Shown piece by piece: positions 1-7,408 of a DNA stretch of 41,694 nt. Origin of the DNA: a virus; the IMG/VR virus record IMGVR_UViG_3300010430_000153, positions 1 through 41,694 of that record. One strand, given 5' to 3'. Under the pieces are notes generated by a model, which saw only the letters and a program-made list of their open reading frames with translations, did not search any database and was not told the DNA's origin. The stretch's first letter is position 1, and each line of letters opens with the position of its first letter. The position numbers were made by a program, and so were the translations under genes.

Positions 1-161
1 CAGACGTGCCGCGTGTCGGGGTGGTTGTTCTGGTGGGTGTAGATCGCGGCCTTCCAGTGGTTCAGGGCCAGAACGACCTCGACGTGGCCGCTCTCGATGG
101 CGCCCGTCGTCGTTCCGCCCGCACCGCAGTACAGGTCGATCGCTCTCAGCTTCCTCGCCAT
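1..161 (-). CDS. DNA cytosine-C5 methyltransferase, N-terminal fragment (runs off the window)
   Basis: This is the first 53 residues of an m5C DNA methyltransferase that methylates phage DNA in the cytoplasm, probably against host restriction. Residues 8-16 (IDLYCGAGG) are motif I, the S-adenosylmethionine loop. The start is the ATG at 159-161, preceded by GGGGAGACGACG, 40 bases after the helicase stop. The catalytic PCQ-type loop and later motifs lie beyond the window. A matching C-terminal part occurs at 41392-41694 on the same strand, so the two are probably one gene across a circular junction. The reading frames do not join directly, and the central motifs are in neither piece, so sequence is missing between the window ends. 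Confidence 0.85.
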   Translation of the reverse strand, partial: MARKLRAIDLYCGAGGTTTGAIESGHVEVVLALNHWKAAIYTHQNNHPDTRHV

Positions 162-201
162 CGTCGTCTCCCCGCGGCCCCGGACCCGGGACCGGCCCTC
201 C

Positions 202-1785
202 TCACGTACGGGCGGGTTCCGCCCCGTCCATCACTGCGAGGTTGTCCCGCACCTTCTGATTGTCGCACTTCTCGGCCAGCCAGCGCCGATAGCCGCCAGG
301 AAGATCCTTCAAGGGCTTCCCGCGGTGCTTCCCGAACGGCATCACGAAGTCGCCGCCCGTCCGGCGCGTCAGCGAGTCGATGACCGCCGCCGCCTGCCGC
401 TTGCTGTAAGTCGTCGCGTCGTTCGGGTTCACGCCGAGCTTCACGAGGTAGTTCACCTGCTTCTGCGTCGCCCCGCCCGGACTCGGTTGGTAGTCGCTGA
501 ATGCGTCGAAGTTTCGCGCGTCGAAGAGGTCGACGTCGTCCGCCGTGTACTCCGCGGCGTCGGCCCGGTGTCGGGTCCGCATTCGCCGCTCGGCCTCCTC
601 GCGCTTCCGCTCCTCGCGTTCCTGCCGGGCCTGCTTCGCCTTCTCGACGAGCTGCTCCATGTCGACCGGCTCGGCTGCTTCCCGTGCCTCGGCCTTCGCT
701 TCCTCGAGGTCCAGCGGATCGACGTCGTTGCCGGCGAGCACGTCCGCGACCGAGACGAGCTTGTGCCGGCCGCTGTTGCCGACGAAGTCGAGCACCAGGC
801 ACGCCGGCTTCCCGCTCGCTGCGATGGCCGCACGCCGCTCGTCTGGCGTCTCTGGACCGTCGACGACTCCGGGCAAGGGCCGGGTGCCGCGGCCGATCAT
901 CTGAGCGTAGAGCGACTCGCTCTTGGTCGGCCGGCAGACTCCGACGACAGTCGTGCCCGGTGCGTCGAAGCCCTCGGTGAAGACGAGGCAGCCGACGAGC
1001 ACCTGCGTTTCGCGTCGCTTGTACCGCTCGATGATCCGCTTCCGCTCGTCGCGATCGGTGTCCTCGATCACGCACTCGGCCGCGACACCCTCGTAGGCGT
1101 TGAACGCGGCGGTGAGTTGCCGGGCGTGCTCCTTTCCGGCCGCGAAGATGAGCGTCGGCTCACCCTTCGCCTCGTCGAGCGTCGGCTTGGCGATCTCGTG
1201 CAACGCCCGCTCGTCGCCGGCGAGCATCGCCGCCTCGAGGGCCCCGTCCGCAAGGTCGCCGCCGGCCTTGGTCGCCACCTCCGACAGGTCCAACCAATCG
1301 CAGGTGACGAACCGTTGGCGAATCGGGCAGAGCCAGCCCTCGTCTATCGCCGTCCGCAGGTCCATCTCGTAGGCGACCGACCCGAAGACGTTGTGCATCC
1401 CCACGCCGTCCGCCCGCTTCGGCGTCGCCGTGACGCCGAGCACGCGGAGGTCCGGGTTCCGGGCGAAGTGATTGATGATCCGCCGGTACGAATTCGCCGT
1501 GCCGTGGTGGGCCTCGTCGATGATGACGAGGCCGAAGTGATCGGGGTTGAACGTCTCCATCCGCCGGTACCGCCCGCGACCGTCGCACGCTTGGCAACCC
1601 TGCTTCCGGCACGCTCGGCACGACCGGTAGGCGTTGAGCGTCTGGACGGTGCTGACGACGACCTGCTCGCCGTGCTCTCGGAGGTTACCCATCTCGACGC
1701 CGGCGGTGAGCCCGGCCGTGCGAGCGTGTGCCGCGGCCTGCCAGATCAACTCTTCGCGATGGGCGAGGACGAGCATTCGCTTCAC
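202..1785 (-). CDS. SF2 DEAD/DEAH helicase, C-terminal part of a split helicase, with DUF3820-like tail
   Basis: This 527-residue product holds the rear part of an ATP-dependent superfamily 2 helicase: motif Ia (LAHREEL, about residues 7-13), motif II (IIDEAH, 88-93), motif III (TAT, 119-121) and motif VI (QMIGRGTRP). It has no Walker A loop; that lies in the separate 77-residue ORF at 2845-3078, on the far side of the DUF5131 gene. A four-cysteine cluster (C56, C59, C64, C67) interrupts the region before motif II. The C-terminus carries FGKHRGKPLKDLP, as in DUF3820 domains. The GTG start at 1783-1785 overlaps the DUF5131 stop (GTGA). A charged Glu/Arg-rich helix precedes the tail. A role in phage replication or recombination is inferred. 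Confidence 0.85.
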   Translation of the reverse strand: MKRMLVLAHREELIWQAAAHARTAGLTAGVEMGNLREHGEQVVVSTVQTLNAYRSCRACRKQGCQACDGRGRYRRMETFNPDHFGLVIIDEAHHGTANSYRRIINHFARNPDLRVLGVTATPKRADGVGMHNVFGSVAYEMDLRTAIDEGWLCPIRQRFVTCDWLDLSEVATKAGGDLADGALEAAMLAGDERALHEIAKPTLDEAKGEPTLIFAAGKEHARQLTAAFNAYEGVAAECVIEDTDRDERKRIIERYKRRETQVLVGCLVFTEGFDAPGTTVVGVCRPTKSESLYAQMIGRGTRPLPGVVDGPETPDERRAAIAASGKPACLVLDFVGNSGRHKLVSVADVLAGNDVDPLDLEEAKAEAREAAEPVDMEQLVEKAKQARQEREERKREEAERRMRTRHRADAAEYTADDVDLFDARNFDAFSDYQPSPGGATQKQVNYLVKLGVNPNDATTYSKRQAAAVIDSLTRRTGGDFVMPFGKHRGKPLKDLPGGYRRWLAEKCDNQKVRDNLAVMDGAEPART

Positions 1786-2852
1786 GATGCGGCCTCCCAC
1801 GGGAACTCGCGGACGCGGATGTCCTCGGGCCACTCGGCCGGCTCGCCACCCTTGGGGTCGGTGACTTCGACGTACTCGAACCCGTCTCCGCCGCAGTCGG
1901 TGCAGTCTTCACTGTCGCCGAATCCGATGCCGCCGCACGACGGGCACTCGCCGTCGACCGCCACGGCCCCCAACTGCTTGACGAAGCACGCGACCCCGGC
2001 CTCGCGGCACTGCCGGACGATGTCGCGGATCCACTCGACGTTGCAGGGTCGGGCACCGTGGCCGGACTCGCCGCCGACGATCACCCAGTCGATCCATGAT
2101 GTGTTTGCCCACCCCCGCTCGTTGTCCGCCTCGCCTTTCCAGCCGCAGAGCACGTCCCACTTCTCCGTCCCGATGTTCTGCAGGTCGATCGCCTCCACCA
2201 ACGGCTCCAGACTCAGCCCGAGCGTCGGCACGAGGTCGCGGCACGCGAGCAGGTCGTTGATCCCCGCCTCGAGGTCGGACTGCGTGGACGCGGAGTAGAT
2301 CAGGGCGACGTTCGAGCGGTGTCCCGGCTTCCCTTTACACGACGGGCAATGCTCAAGCATCTCGACGCGTCCGTTGCCGTTGCAACGTGGGCACGTCGGC
2401 CACATCCGCCGCACGTTCCCCGGCCGCTTCGTGAGCAGCAGCCACCGCAGGTTCGGCGTCTCGTCGATCAGGGCGAACAGGTCATCGCGAACGTCGTCCA
2501 TGTGGAGGTTTCGGCCAGCCCCGAGTTCCGTCCCGATCGCCAACTCGTTTCCCTTCGAGTCCCGCATCGGCCCCTGCCAGTCCTCGAACACGTCGGCGAG
2601 GCTCGCACAGAACACCGTTTCGACGACGCCGCGGCACTTCGCCCCCCGCTTGTTCCACTTCAAGGGCTCCCGCCACGTCGCCTCGGCAGCGACGACCCGC
2701 GTCCCGTTGTCGCCCCAGATCCCGAGCGTGCCGGGGTTCCGCTTGCTCAGGGCGTCCGCGTAGCAGTTCGTGCAGCCGGCCGCGACCTTCGTGCAGCCCC
2801 GCCACGGATTGAAGGTGTTGTCGGCCCACTGAACCTTCGTGTTCTCAGCCAT
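1782..2852 (-). CDS. DUF5131 / phage Gp37-Gp68 family protein (three-Cys motif)
   Basis: The product has 356 residues. Its N-terminus has the family signature around FNPWRGC, with C20, C27 and C30 followed by YA, a three-cysteine motif resembling radical-SAM iron-sulfur sites. The family is common in phages and islands, but its reaction is not established. Two CxxC-CxxC ribbons of the form CPRCNGNG and CPSCGGIG are inserted near residues 150-180 and 300-325. The usual TcmP-type partner was not seen nearby. The gene sits exactly between the two halves of the helicase: its ATG overlaps the end of the N-terminal half (RBS GGAGGG) and its TGA overlaps the GTG of the C-terminal half. Its length is a multiple of three. 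Confidence 0.85.
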   Translation of the reverse strand: MAENTKVQWADNTFNPWRGCTKVAAGCTNCYADALSKRNPGTLGIWGDNGTRVVAAEATWREPLKWNKRGAKCRGVVETVFCASLADVFEDWQGPMRDSKGNELAIGTELGAGRNLHMDDVRDDLFALIDETPNLRWLLLTKRPGNVRRMWPTCPRCNGNGRVEMLEHCPSCKGKPGHRSNVALIYSASTQSDLEAGINDLLACRDLVPTLGLSLEPLVEAIDLQNIGTEKWDVLCGWKGEADNERGWANTSWIDWVIVGGESGHGARPCNVEWIRDIVRQCREAGVACFVKQLGAVAVDGECPSCGGIGFGDSEDCTDCGGDGFEYVEVTDPKGGEPAEWPEDIRVREFPWEAAS

Positions 2853-3078
2853 TGTTTCCCTCCGCCCACCGCCGCATGACCTCGCTGAACACCACGCTCT
2901 TGCCCGTCCCGGTCGGCAGGCAGACGAGCGTCGACTGCACGCGGCCCCACTCGTCGAACACGCCGTCGACCGCCGCCGCCTGGTACGGTCGGAGCGTGAC
3001 GCCGGACTCGACGCGGGCCTCGATCTCGGCCTCTGCGTCCGCCTCGTCGCGGGCTGCCCAGTCGAAGAGCGACGTCAT
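2845..3078 (-). CDS. SF2 helicase, N-terminal part (Q motif and Walker A) of a split helicase
   Basis: This 77-residue ORF contains TLRPYQ (about residues 28-33), typical of the Q-like motif, and LPTGTGKS (54-61), the Walker A ATP-binding loop. It then stops, without a Walker B. The next helicase motifs resume at 1785 after the DUF5131 gene. Removing exactly the DUF5131 ORF (2852-1782) joins AEGN to KRMLVLAHREE in one frame and would give a helicase of about 601 residues. The ATG at 3076-3078 overlaps the upstream stop (ATGA). Whether the two pieces assemble into a working enzyme is unknown; both keep intact motifs and good starts. Confidence 0.8.
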   Translation of the reverse strand: MTSLFDWAARDEADAEAEIEARVESGVTLRPYQAAAVDGVFDEWGRVQSTLVCLPTGTGKSVVFSEVMRRWAEGNNG

Positions 3079-3311
3079 ACCGGCTGTTCCCTGTAGAACT
3101 CGAATTCACCGCACCACTCGTCGATGGAGACGGTCGGAAAAGCCGACTCCGTCTGCGGTTCATCCGCGTCTGTCGCCAATCTGGCACAGGCGAACAACAC
3201 CTCCCACGGGATAGGTCGCGGAGCGTGACGGCGGCACTGACCCTCTTCGTCTCGGATGGCATTGAAGAACCGACACGAACCACACACCATGACCTCTGTT
3301 TCTCGGGTCAC
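3075..3311 (-). CDS. small cysteine-rich protein (CxxCRFF...GxCRR...WCGEF family)
   Basis: The 78-residue product has CGSCRFF near the N-terminus, then GQCRRHAP, then a late DEWCGEF. This pattern is recognisable from a widespread family of small uncharacterised bacterial and phage proteins, probably metal-binding through four cysteines. The GTG at 3309-3311 overlaps the upstream stop (GTGA) and follows GGAGG; an internal ATG at 3288-3290 would give a shorter form. The stop overlaps the start of the helicase N-terminal ORF, so the genes are translationally coupled. No function is assigned. Confidence 0.75.
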   Translation of the reverse strand: MTRETEVMVCGSCRFFNAIRDEEGQCRRHAPRPIPWEVLFACARLATDADEPQTESAFPTVSIDEWCGEFEFYREQPV

Positions 3312-4174
3312 TTCGTCACCTCCAGCCAGTCGAGTTCGTCCTGCGAGAGTTGCCCCCGCTTCGAACGCGGGATGAAGCCCCACCCGTCGCATCGCGTGCA
3401 CGTCTGCGAGACCTTGCCGCGGCACGTCGGGCAGTCCGTGTGATACGCCGCCTGCGTCAGCAGCCCCTTGAGCGACTTGACCGCCTCCTCGATGAGCGAC
3501 AGCGGGATGAACTCCCCGCCCCGCTCGTTGTGCAGGTCGCCCGCCTTCTTCTTGAACTGGTCGAGCAGCGTCGCCGCCCCCTTGATGGGGCCGACGAGGG
3601 CGTGGGCCGAACGCAGGTTCTCGGGAACGGGCCGGTCGGCACCGTCGCGGACGATGGACGCCTCGCGCGACTGCTCCTCGAGGTCGTCCGTGTCGAAGGT
3701 GTCGGCGTACTGCTTCGGCGGATCTGGTTTCGGCTTGGCCTTGGCGACGTCCTTCGCCGTTGGACGCTTCCGGCCATCGGCCTTCGCCGCCTCCTTCGCC
3801 TTTTCGTACGTCTCCCGCTGCTCCTCGGGCTCCATCCCGGACAGTTCGCGAGTCACCCGCTCGGGGACGACATTCCCCTCCGTCACGTCCAAACCGTTAC
3901 CATTGGTAACGGTCTCGGCTGGCTTCTCGCCGGCCAGCGGGACGCCGCGCAGGTTGGCGAGCGTCTTCGCGTGCCCGATGATCTGCCGCGCCCGGCTGTC
4001 GCTGATGTCCCAGACTTCGCGGCAGTAGTCCGTGAAGGTCGCGTACCCATCCGCCCGGAACAGCTGCTCCGAGCGGATTCGGACGAAGCCGTCGTGAACG
4101 GCGACCGCACCGGACGAGATTTGATCCTCGCACTCGGCCAGCGCCGCGGCGTCCTTGTGTGCAATCTCAGCCAT
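3308..4174 (-). CDS. putative DNA-binding protein with C-terminal zinc ribbon
   Basis: The product has 288 residues. Residues about 30-80 (GYATFTDYCREVWDISDSRARQ and following) match a helix-turn-helix-like region often found in phage and plasmid proteins of the ParB/replication-regulator kind. The middle is a charged, lysine-rich linker. The C-terminal third has CPTCRGK and CTRCDGWG, a DnaJ-like zinc ribbon. It overlaps the upstream gene by 8 bases. A role in early regulation or replication is inferred from position; the exact family is not certain. Confidence 0.65.
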   Translation of the reverse strand: MAEIAHKDAAALAECEDQISSGAVAVHDGFVRIRSEQLFRADGYATFTDYCREVWDISDSRARQIIGHAKTLANLRGVPLAGEKPAETVTNGNGLDVTEGNVVPERVTRELSGMEPEEQRETYEKAKEAAKADGRKRPTAKDVAKAKPKPDPPKQYADTFDTDDLEEQSREASIVRDGADRPVPENLRSAHALVGPIKGAATLLDQFKKKAGDLHNERGGEFIPLSLIEEAVKSLKGLLTQAAYHTDCPTCRGKVSQTCTRCDGWGFIPRSKRGQLSQDELDWLEVTK

Positions 4175-4514
4175 CGCCGATCCCCAATTCCCTGAGCGTG
4201 TGCAACTGCTGATCCACCGTGCCGAGCATCGTCGGAATCCCGATCCGCCGTGCCGCCTTCATCCGACGTCGCCACTCCGCCTGGTCGTTCGTCCGATCAA
4301 CGAGAGCGTCGACCGCCTTCCCGCCCTTCTCCCACCGCACGTCGAGGCCGTCGAACCAGCGGGCGAGCCGCACGAGGTCTCGCTCGGCGACGATGCGACG
4401 GAGGTCCGGGTCCGTGAACGTGTCGGCGTTGATGGCGTCGTGCTCCCCGCCGGCGGCGAGCCACAGGGCAAGGCACATCGACTCTCGAATCCGCTCGGCT
4501 TCCCTGCTGTCCAC
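4167..4514 (-). CDS. hypothetical early protein
   Basis: A 115-residue, mostly helical, charged protein that I do not recognise. The GTG at 4512-4514 follows GGGGAG at good spacing and is the first in-frame start after the hairpin at 4542-4567. Its 3' end overlaps the DNA-binding gene by 8 bases, so it belongs to the early operon. It has no signal peptide, membrane segment or cysteine motif. Confidence 0.65.
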   Translation of the reverse strand: MDSREAERIRESMCLALWLAAGGEHDAINADTFTDPDLRRIVAERDLVRLARWFDGLDVRWEKGGKAVDALVDRTNDQAEWRRRMKAARRIGIPTMLGTVDQQLHTLRELGIGDG

Positions 4515-4541
4515 ACGGTCGGTCTCCCCTCAGTGAATGCC

Positions 4542-4567
4542 ACCCGGCCGCCAGATGGCGGCCGGGT
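4542..4567 (-). other. perfect 11-bp GC-rich stem-loop in the early operon
   Basis: The arms ACCCGGCCGCC and GGCGGCCGGGT pair perfectly around the loop AGAT. It lies in a 79-base gap between two early genes, just before the start of the 115-residue protein. Neither strand has a T-run after it, so it is not a canonical intrinsic terminator. It may attenuate transcription, protect or process the mRNA, or bind a protein. Confidence 0.6.
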
Positions 4568-4593
4568 CCGCCAAGCCCGGCCAGTCAGCGCGA

Positions 4594-5370
4594 TCAGGGC
4601 GTTCCCACAAGCACAAGTTGTGTGATCGACGAGCCGGCAATCCACGTCCGGACGGCCCCCATCGCCTCCAGCTTGGCCGCCTCGATCTGCCCCTCGTCGG
4701 GGCGAAGGTGCAGCGTCCGGTTGTCGAGGTCGACGTTCAGCGAGCAGGACACGGTGACCCGGAACTCCCCCAGCTCCTCGTCGAGACCGGGATACGGAGC
4801 GAACTCGACGTTGATCCGTTCGGGAATGCGATCAGCCGCGGTCACCCGCTGCTGCACCTCTCGCCCGAGCCGGGTCGCATCCGCCTGGACGCTTCCCGAG
4901 AGGTCGTCGGTCGTGGAGAACCGCAGTTCCGAGACGAGCTGGCGAACGCCGGTCGGGTCGAGGTCCGCGATCGGCTCGACCTGCTGCCGCAGCCAGGTCA
5001 CGAACGCCTTCTGGTTCTTCGGGCCGTCTCCGAGCAGCCGGAATGCCTCCGACGCGAGCAGGGGCAACGTCAGCCGTTCGAGACGGTGGTCGTCCGGCGT
5101 GTCGTCCAGCACGACGACGACCTTCTCGAAGGCGACCCACAGCGTGGACCGCGGCGTGCCGTACCGCTCGATCGCCGCCTCGAGCGAGTCGAGCGTGCCG
5201 AGCGTGTGTTTCCTCGCCGGCGGCAACCGGTCGATCGTTTCGACAATCCCGTCGGCCCTGCGGATGTAGGTCGTCCGCGGGTCGTTCGGATCGACTTGGA
5301 GCAACTCGACGGACTTCGCCTCGTCGACGATCCGACGGAACGTGTTGATGGCTTCGGAGAGCATGGTCAC
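4594..5370 (-). CDS. hypothetical early protein
   Basis: The product has 258 residues, is acidic and apparently soluble. A central stretch (LERLTLPLLASEAFRLL, then FVTWLR) weakly recalls DUF2303/YfdQ-type phage proteins, but this is not a firm match. The C-terminal half looks like a beta-rich domain (FRVTVSCSLNVDLDNRTLHL). The GTG at 5368-5370 overlaps the upstream stop (GTGA). It may act together with the upstream 117-residue protein, to which it is coupled. Function unknown. Confidence 0.65.
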   Translation of the reverse strand: MTMLSEAINTFRRIVDEAKSVELLQVDPNDPRTTYIRRADGIVETIDRLPPARKHTLGTLDSLEAAIERYGTPRSTLWVAFEKVVVVLDDTPDDHRLERLTLPLLASEAFRLLGDGPKNQKAFVTWLRQQVEPIADLDPTGVRQLVSELRFSTTDDLSGSVQADATRLGREVQQRVTAADRIPERINVEFAPYPGLDEELGEFRVTVSCSLNVDLDNRTLHLRPDEGQIEAAKLEAMGAVRTWIAGSSITQLVLVGTP

Positions 5371-5720
5371 TCGCTTTCAAAGGGCAGGTCACCCTGCCCG
5401 GGGGCAACCCGCGCGACGCGGGTCTCGGAGTCGAAGTGCAGCCGACCGTCGGCCGCGGGAGCGATCGTGTTCTCGACGCACTCCTTGTCGGGAATCGTGC
5501 TCTTCACTGAGGCCCGCACGACGACGTCCCCCAGTTCGCGGGGATCTTCCGCATCGGGCCGCGGCTCGAACTCGAAGTGGATCGCGACCTTCCTCTTCCG
5601 CTTGTCACGGGGCCGGTCGCGGAGGTCGTGCGAGAGGCGGTGCACCGCCTGGTCGAACAACACCTGCAGCGATCCGCCGTCGTACTCGGCAAGGTTTTCG
5701 AGCGAGAACTCGTTCAGCAT
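5367..5720 (-). CDS. hypothetical early protein
   Basis: A 117-residue soluble protein with a basic patch (RDRPRDKRKRK) in the middle, followed by a beta-rich half. It is not recognised. The ATG at 5718-5720 is preferred because GAGGAGAGG precedes it; a longer form from 5756 would lack a ribosome binding site and would encode a Pro-Thr repeat. It overlaps the next gene by 4 bases. Confidence 0.65.
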   Translation of the reverse strand: MLNEFSLENLAEYDGGSLQVLFDQAVHRLSHDLRDRPRDKRKRKVAIHFEFEPRPDAEDPRELGDVVVRASVKSTIPDKECVENTIAPAADGRLHFDSETRVARVAPGQGDLPFESE

Positions 5721-5732
5721 CCGCCTCTCCTC

Positions 5733-5750
5733 GGTTGTGGTTGTGGTTGT
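5733..5750. repeat. GGTTGT tandem repeat, three copies
   Basis: Three perfect copies of GGTTGT (ACAACC on the transcribed strand) lie in the short leader of the 117-residue gene, between the upstream stop at 5766 and the ribosome binding site. On the mRNA this is an unstructured CA-rich stretch that could act as a translational enhancer or slip during replication. Confidence 0.8.
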
Positions 5751-5765
5751 GGGCACTCGGCCCTG

Positions 5766-6026
5766 TCAGTTGTTCGCTTGCACGGCCCGCTGGTATTCCG
5801 CGGCGGCGTGCTTCGTGATCTCGGTCGGCGAGAGCACCTTGCACGTCACGTCGAGGTGCTCGAGCACGGCGAGCGCCGACCGGTGGGGCGTCGTCCCCGT
5901 GCCGTAGACCCACAGCGGCGTGTCCCCGTGGCCGGAGATGGCGATGCCCACGTTATCCGGGTCGACGACGTGGGCCGCGTACGCCTCCGCGAAGTTCTCG
6001 GTGACGGTCAGGTTGGGTTCGCTCAT
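5766..6026 (-). CDS. hypothetical early protein
   Basis: An 86-residue protein without recognisable motifs, predicted alpha/beta with a glycine-rich centre (ISGHGDTPLWVYGTG). Its ATG overlaps the upstream stop by 4 bases (ATGA). Function unknown. Confidence 0.6.
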   Translation of the reverse strand: MSEPNLTVTENFAEAYAAHVVDPDNVGIAISGHGDTPLWVYGTGTTPHRSALAVLEHLDVTCKVLSPTEITKHAAAEYQRAVQANN

Positions 6027-6208
6027 TCGCTCTCGGCTCCTACGGAAAAGAGGGTTCGTTGCACCTTGGGAAGCGGGCACGTCTCGGGCCGGTGGTGGGC
6101 GTGGAAGCCGAGCCATTCACCGCTGAGCCCGCACCGGAAGTCGCTGCCGGGCGGGTAGAAGTCCGTCCGCGGGGACTCGACGACGTTCTCGCAGGCCTCG
6201 CAGTTCAC
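6023..6208 (-). CDS. small cysteine-containing protein, possible zinc ribbon
   Basis: The 61-residue product starts with CEAC and has further cysteines in FRCGLSG and PETCPLPK, with histidines between (HAHHRPE). This spacing suits a small zinc-binding fold. The GTG at 6206-6208 overlaps the stop of the adenine methyltransferase (GTGA). No function is assigned. Confidence 0.6.
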   Translation of the reverse strand: MNCEACENVVESPRTDFYPPGSDFRCGLSGEWLGFHAHHRPETCPLPKVQRTLFSVGAESE

Positions 6209-6795
6209 AGCGTCACCAACTTTCCTTCGAGTGTCCCTGTCTCCGCTGCGTCGCTGAGTCGGTTTCGAGCCTTTGCCCCGTACCCGACGAGGACGATCGG
6301 CCCGCCGCTGTTGCCTTTCGCCCGTGTTCCGTCCGGGTGATGGAAGTGGGGTCGGCCGCGGAGGAAAAGCAGCGACGAGGCACACGGCCAGACGTGCTCG
6401 TGGAACCACCGCGTCTCGGTGCGGGCGAACACGCAGGCGATGCCGTAGCCGTGCTCGGCCATCGCGGCCATCCAGCGGGCGATGTCGGAGTAGGGCGGGT
6501 TCAGCCAGACGAAGCCGTCCCACAGCGACCAGTCACAACCATCGGGGACTGAGTAAACCATCTCGTTGTTGAGAGGCTTGTTCGTCAGCATCTGCTTCGC
6601 GGTCCGCCACGGCATGACCGGTTCGCAGCACGGATCGAGGTCGAATGGGCCGAGCGCTTCGATGATCTCGGGCGGCGTCAGCCACGCATCCGAGCCGCCG
6701 CGGTTGGCCTTCGAGTGCCCGCCAATCCCGGAGCCCTTGCCCGCGCCTTCGACGGGCTGGTTTCGGTTCGTGCTGCCGAACAGGGTGTCGCTCAC
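6205..6795 (-). CDS. phage DNA N-6-adenine methyltransferase (Dam family)
   Basis: The product has 196 residues. It carries DAWLTPPEIIEALG and FDLDPC near the N-terminus and the catalytic WLNPPY motif at about residues 97-102. This arrangement is typical of the short phage N-6-adenine methyltransferases, which transfer a methyl group from S-adenosylmethionine to adenine in DNA. The length fits the family. The GTG at 6793-6795 overlaps the upstream stop. With the cytosine methyltransferase it suggests that the phage modifies its own DNA against host restriction. The recognition site cannot be read from sequence. Confidence 0.88.
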   Translation of the reverse strand: MSDTLFGSTNRNQPVEGAGKGSGIGGHSKANRGGSDAWLTPPEIIEALGPFDLDPCCEPVMPWRTAKQMLTNKPLNNEMVYSVPDGCDWSLWDGFVWLNPPYSDIARWMAAMAEHGYGIACVFARTETRWFHEHVWPCASSLLFLRGRPHFHHPDGTRAKGNSGGPIVLVGYGAKARNRLSDAAETGTLEGKLVTL

Positions 6796-7085
6796 GCCGC
6801 ACCTCCGCACAGCTCGCGGGCCGTCCAGGTCGCGGCGATCGACAGCAACGACGTCCATTCGGCACCGCGGCTGCCGGTCCACCCGACACTGTGCCGGCCG
6901 TTCTCCTTGACGACCCACGAGAACTCCGACGCGGCGACGTCGTGGCCGAGTTCTCGCAGCTGCTTGACGGCGTGGGCCATGAACGCCCGCGGGTGAGTCG
7001 TGTGCAGGACGTGCGACGAGTGGGTGTGCTCGTGCATCCGCGTGATGCTGTCGCCGACCGGCTCGGGGATGGCGTACGGGTCCAT
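6792..7085 (-). CDS. hypothetical early protein
   Basis: A 97-residue, histidine-rich protein (MHEHTHSSHVLHTTHPRAF) with an alpha/beta C-terminal part. It is not recognised. It starts one base after the csrA stop and couples to the methyltransferase gene by a GTGA overlap. The histidines could bind metal, but no defined motif is visible. Confidence 0.6.
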   Translation of the reverse strand: MDPYAIPEPVGDSITRMHEHTHSSHVLHTTHPRAFMAHAVKQLRELGHDVAASEFSWVVKENGRHSVGWTGSRGAEWTSLLSIAATWTARELCGGAA

Positions 7086-7086
7086 G

Positions 7087-7287
7087 TCACACGCCCTCCG
7101 TCAGCAGTTCGTCGCGGACGATTTCGTACTCACGCGGGCACTCGATTCCGAGCCGCCCGATGGTCGACATCTCCACGCCGTTGCTCGTCCGTCGCACCGA
7201 CGGCTTGAGCAGCACCACGTGAATCTCGTCGCCGTTCGGGGCGGTGATCGTCACGCCCTCACCGCCTTTTCGTCCAAGCACGAGCAT
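7087..7287 (-). CDS. csrA: CsrA-family RNA-binding translational regulator
   Basis: The 66-residue product begins MLVLGRKGGEGVTI, the CsrA N-terminal strand, and ends RLGIECPREYEIVRDEL, which aligns with the conserved R-I-G-x-x-A-P...R-E-E segment of CsrA, including the RNA-contacting arginine (R58 here). The middle is about ten residues longer than Escherichia coli CsrA. CsrA dimers bind GGA-containing RNA, usually over ribosome binding sites. The ATG at 7285-7287 has GGAGGAAG upstream. In a phage it could redirect host or phage mRNA translation. A longer reading to 7362 is unlikely because it lacks the canonical MLVL start. Confidence 0.85.
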   Translation of the reverse strand: MLVLGRKGGEGVTITAPNGDEIHVVLLKPSVRRTSNGVEMSTIGRLGIECPREYEIVRDELLTEGV

Positions 7288-7408
7288 CCCTGCTTCCTCC
7301 GTAGGTTGAAGAACCGCTCCCGACCGCGAACTGCGGGCCTCCGAGGAGGGTGCCGCCGTCATGTCGCCCGCCTGCTCGGGTCCGTTCCGAGAGCCGGGAG
7401 CGGGTGAA

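Noticed and set aside
97-2298. Long plus-strand open frame (733 residues)
   Set aside because: It is antisense to the helicase and DUF5131 genes, which carry clear motifs. It is Arg/Leu/Val-rich and motif-free, as expected from high-GC antisense frames.
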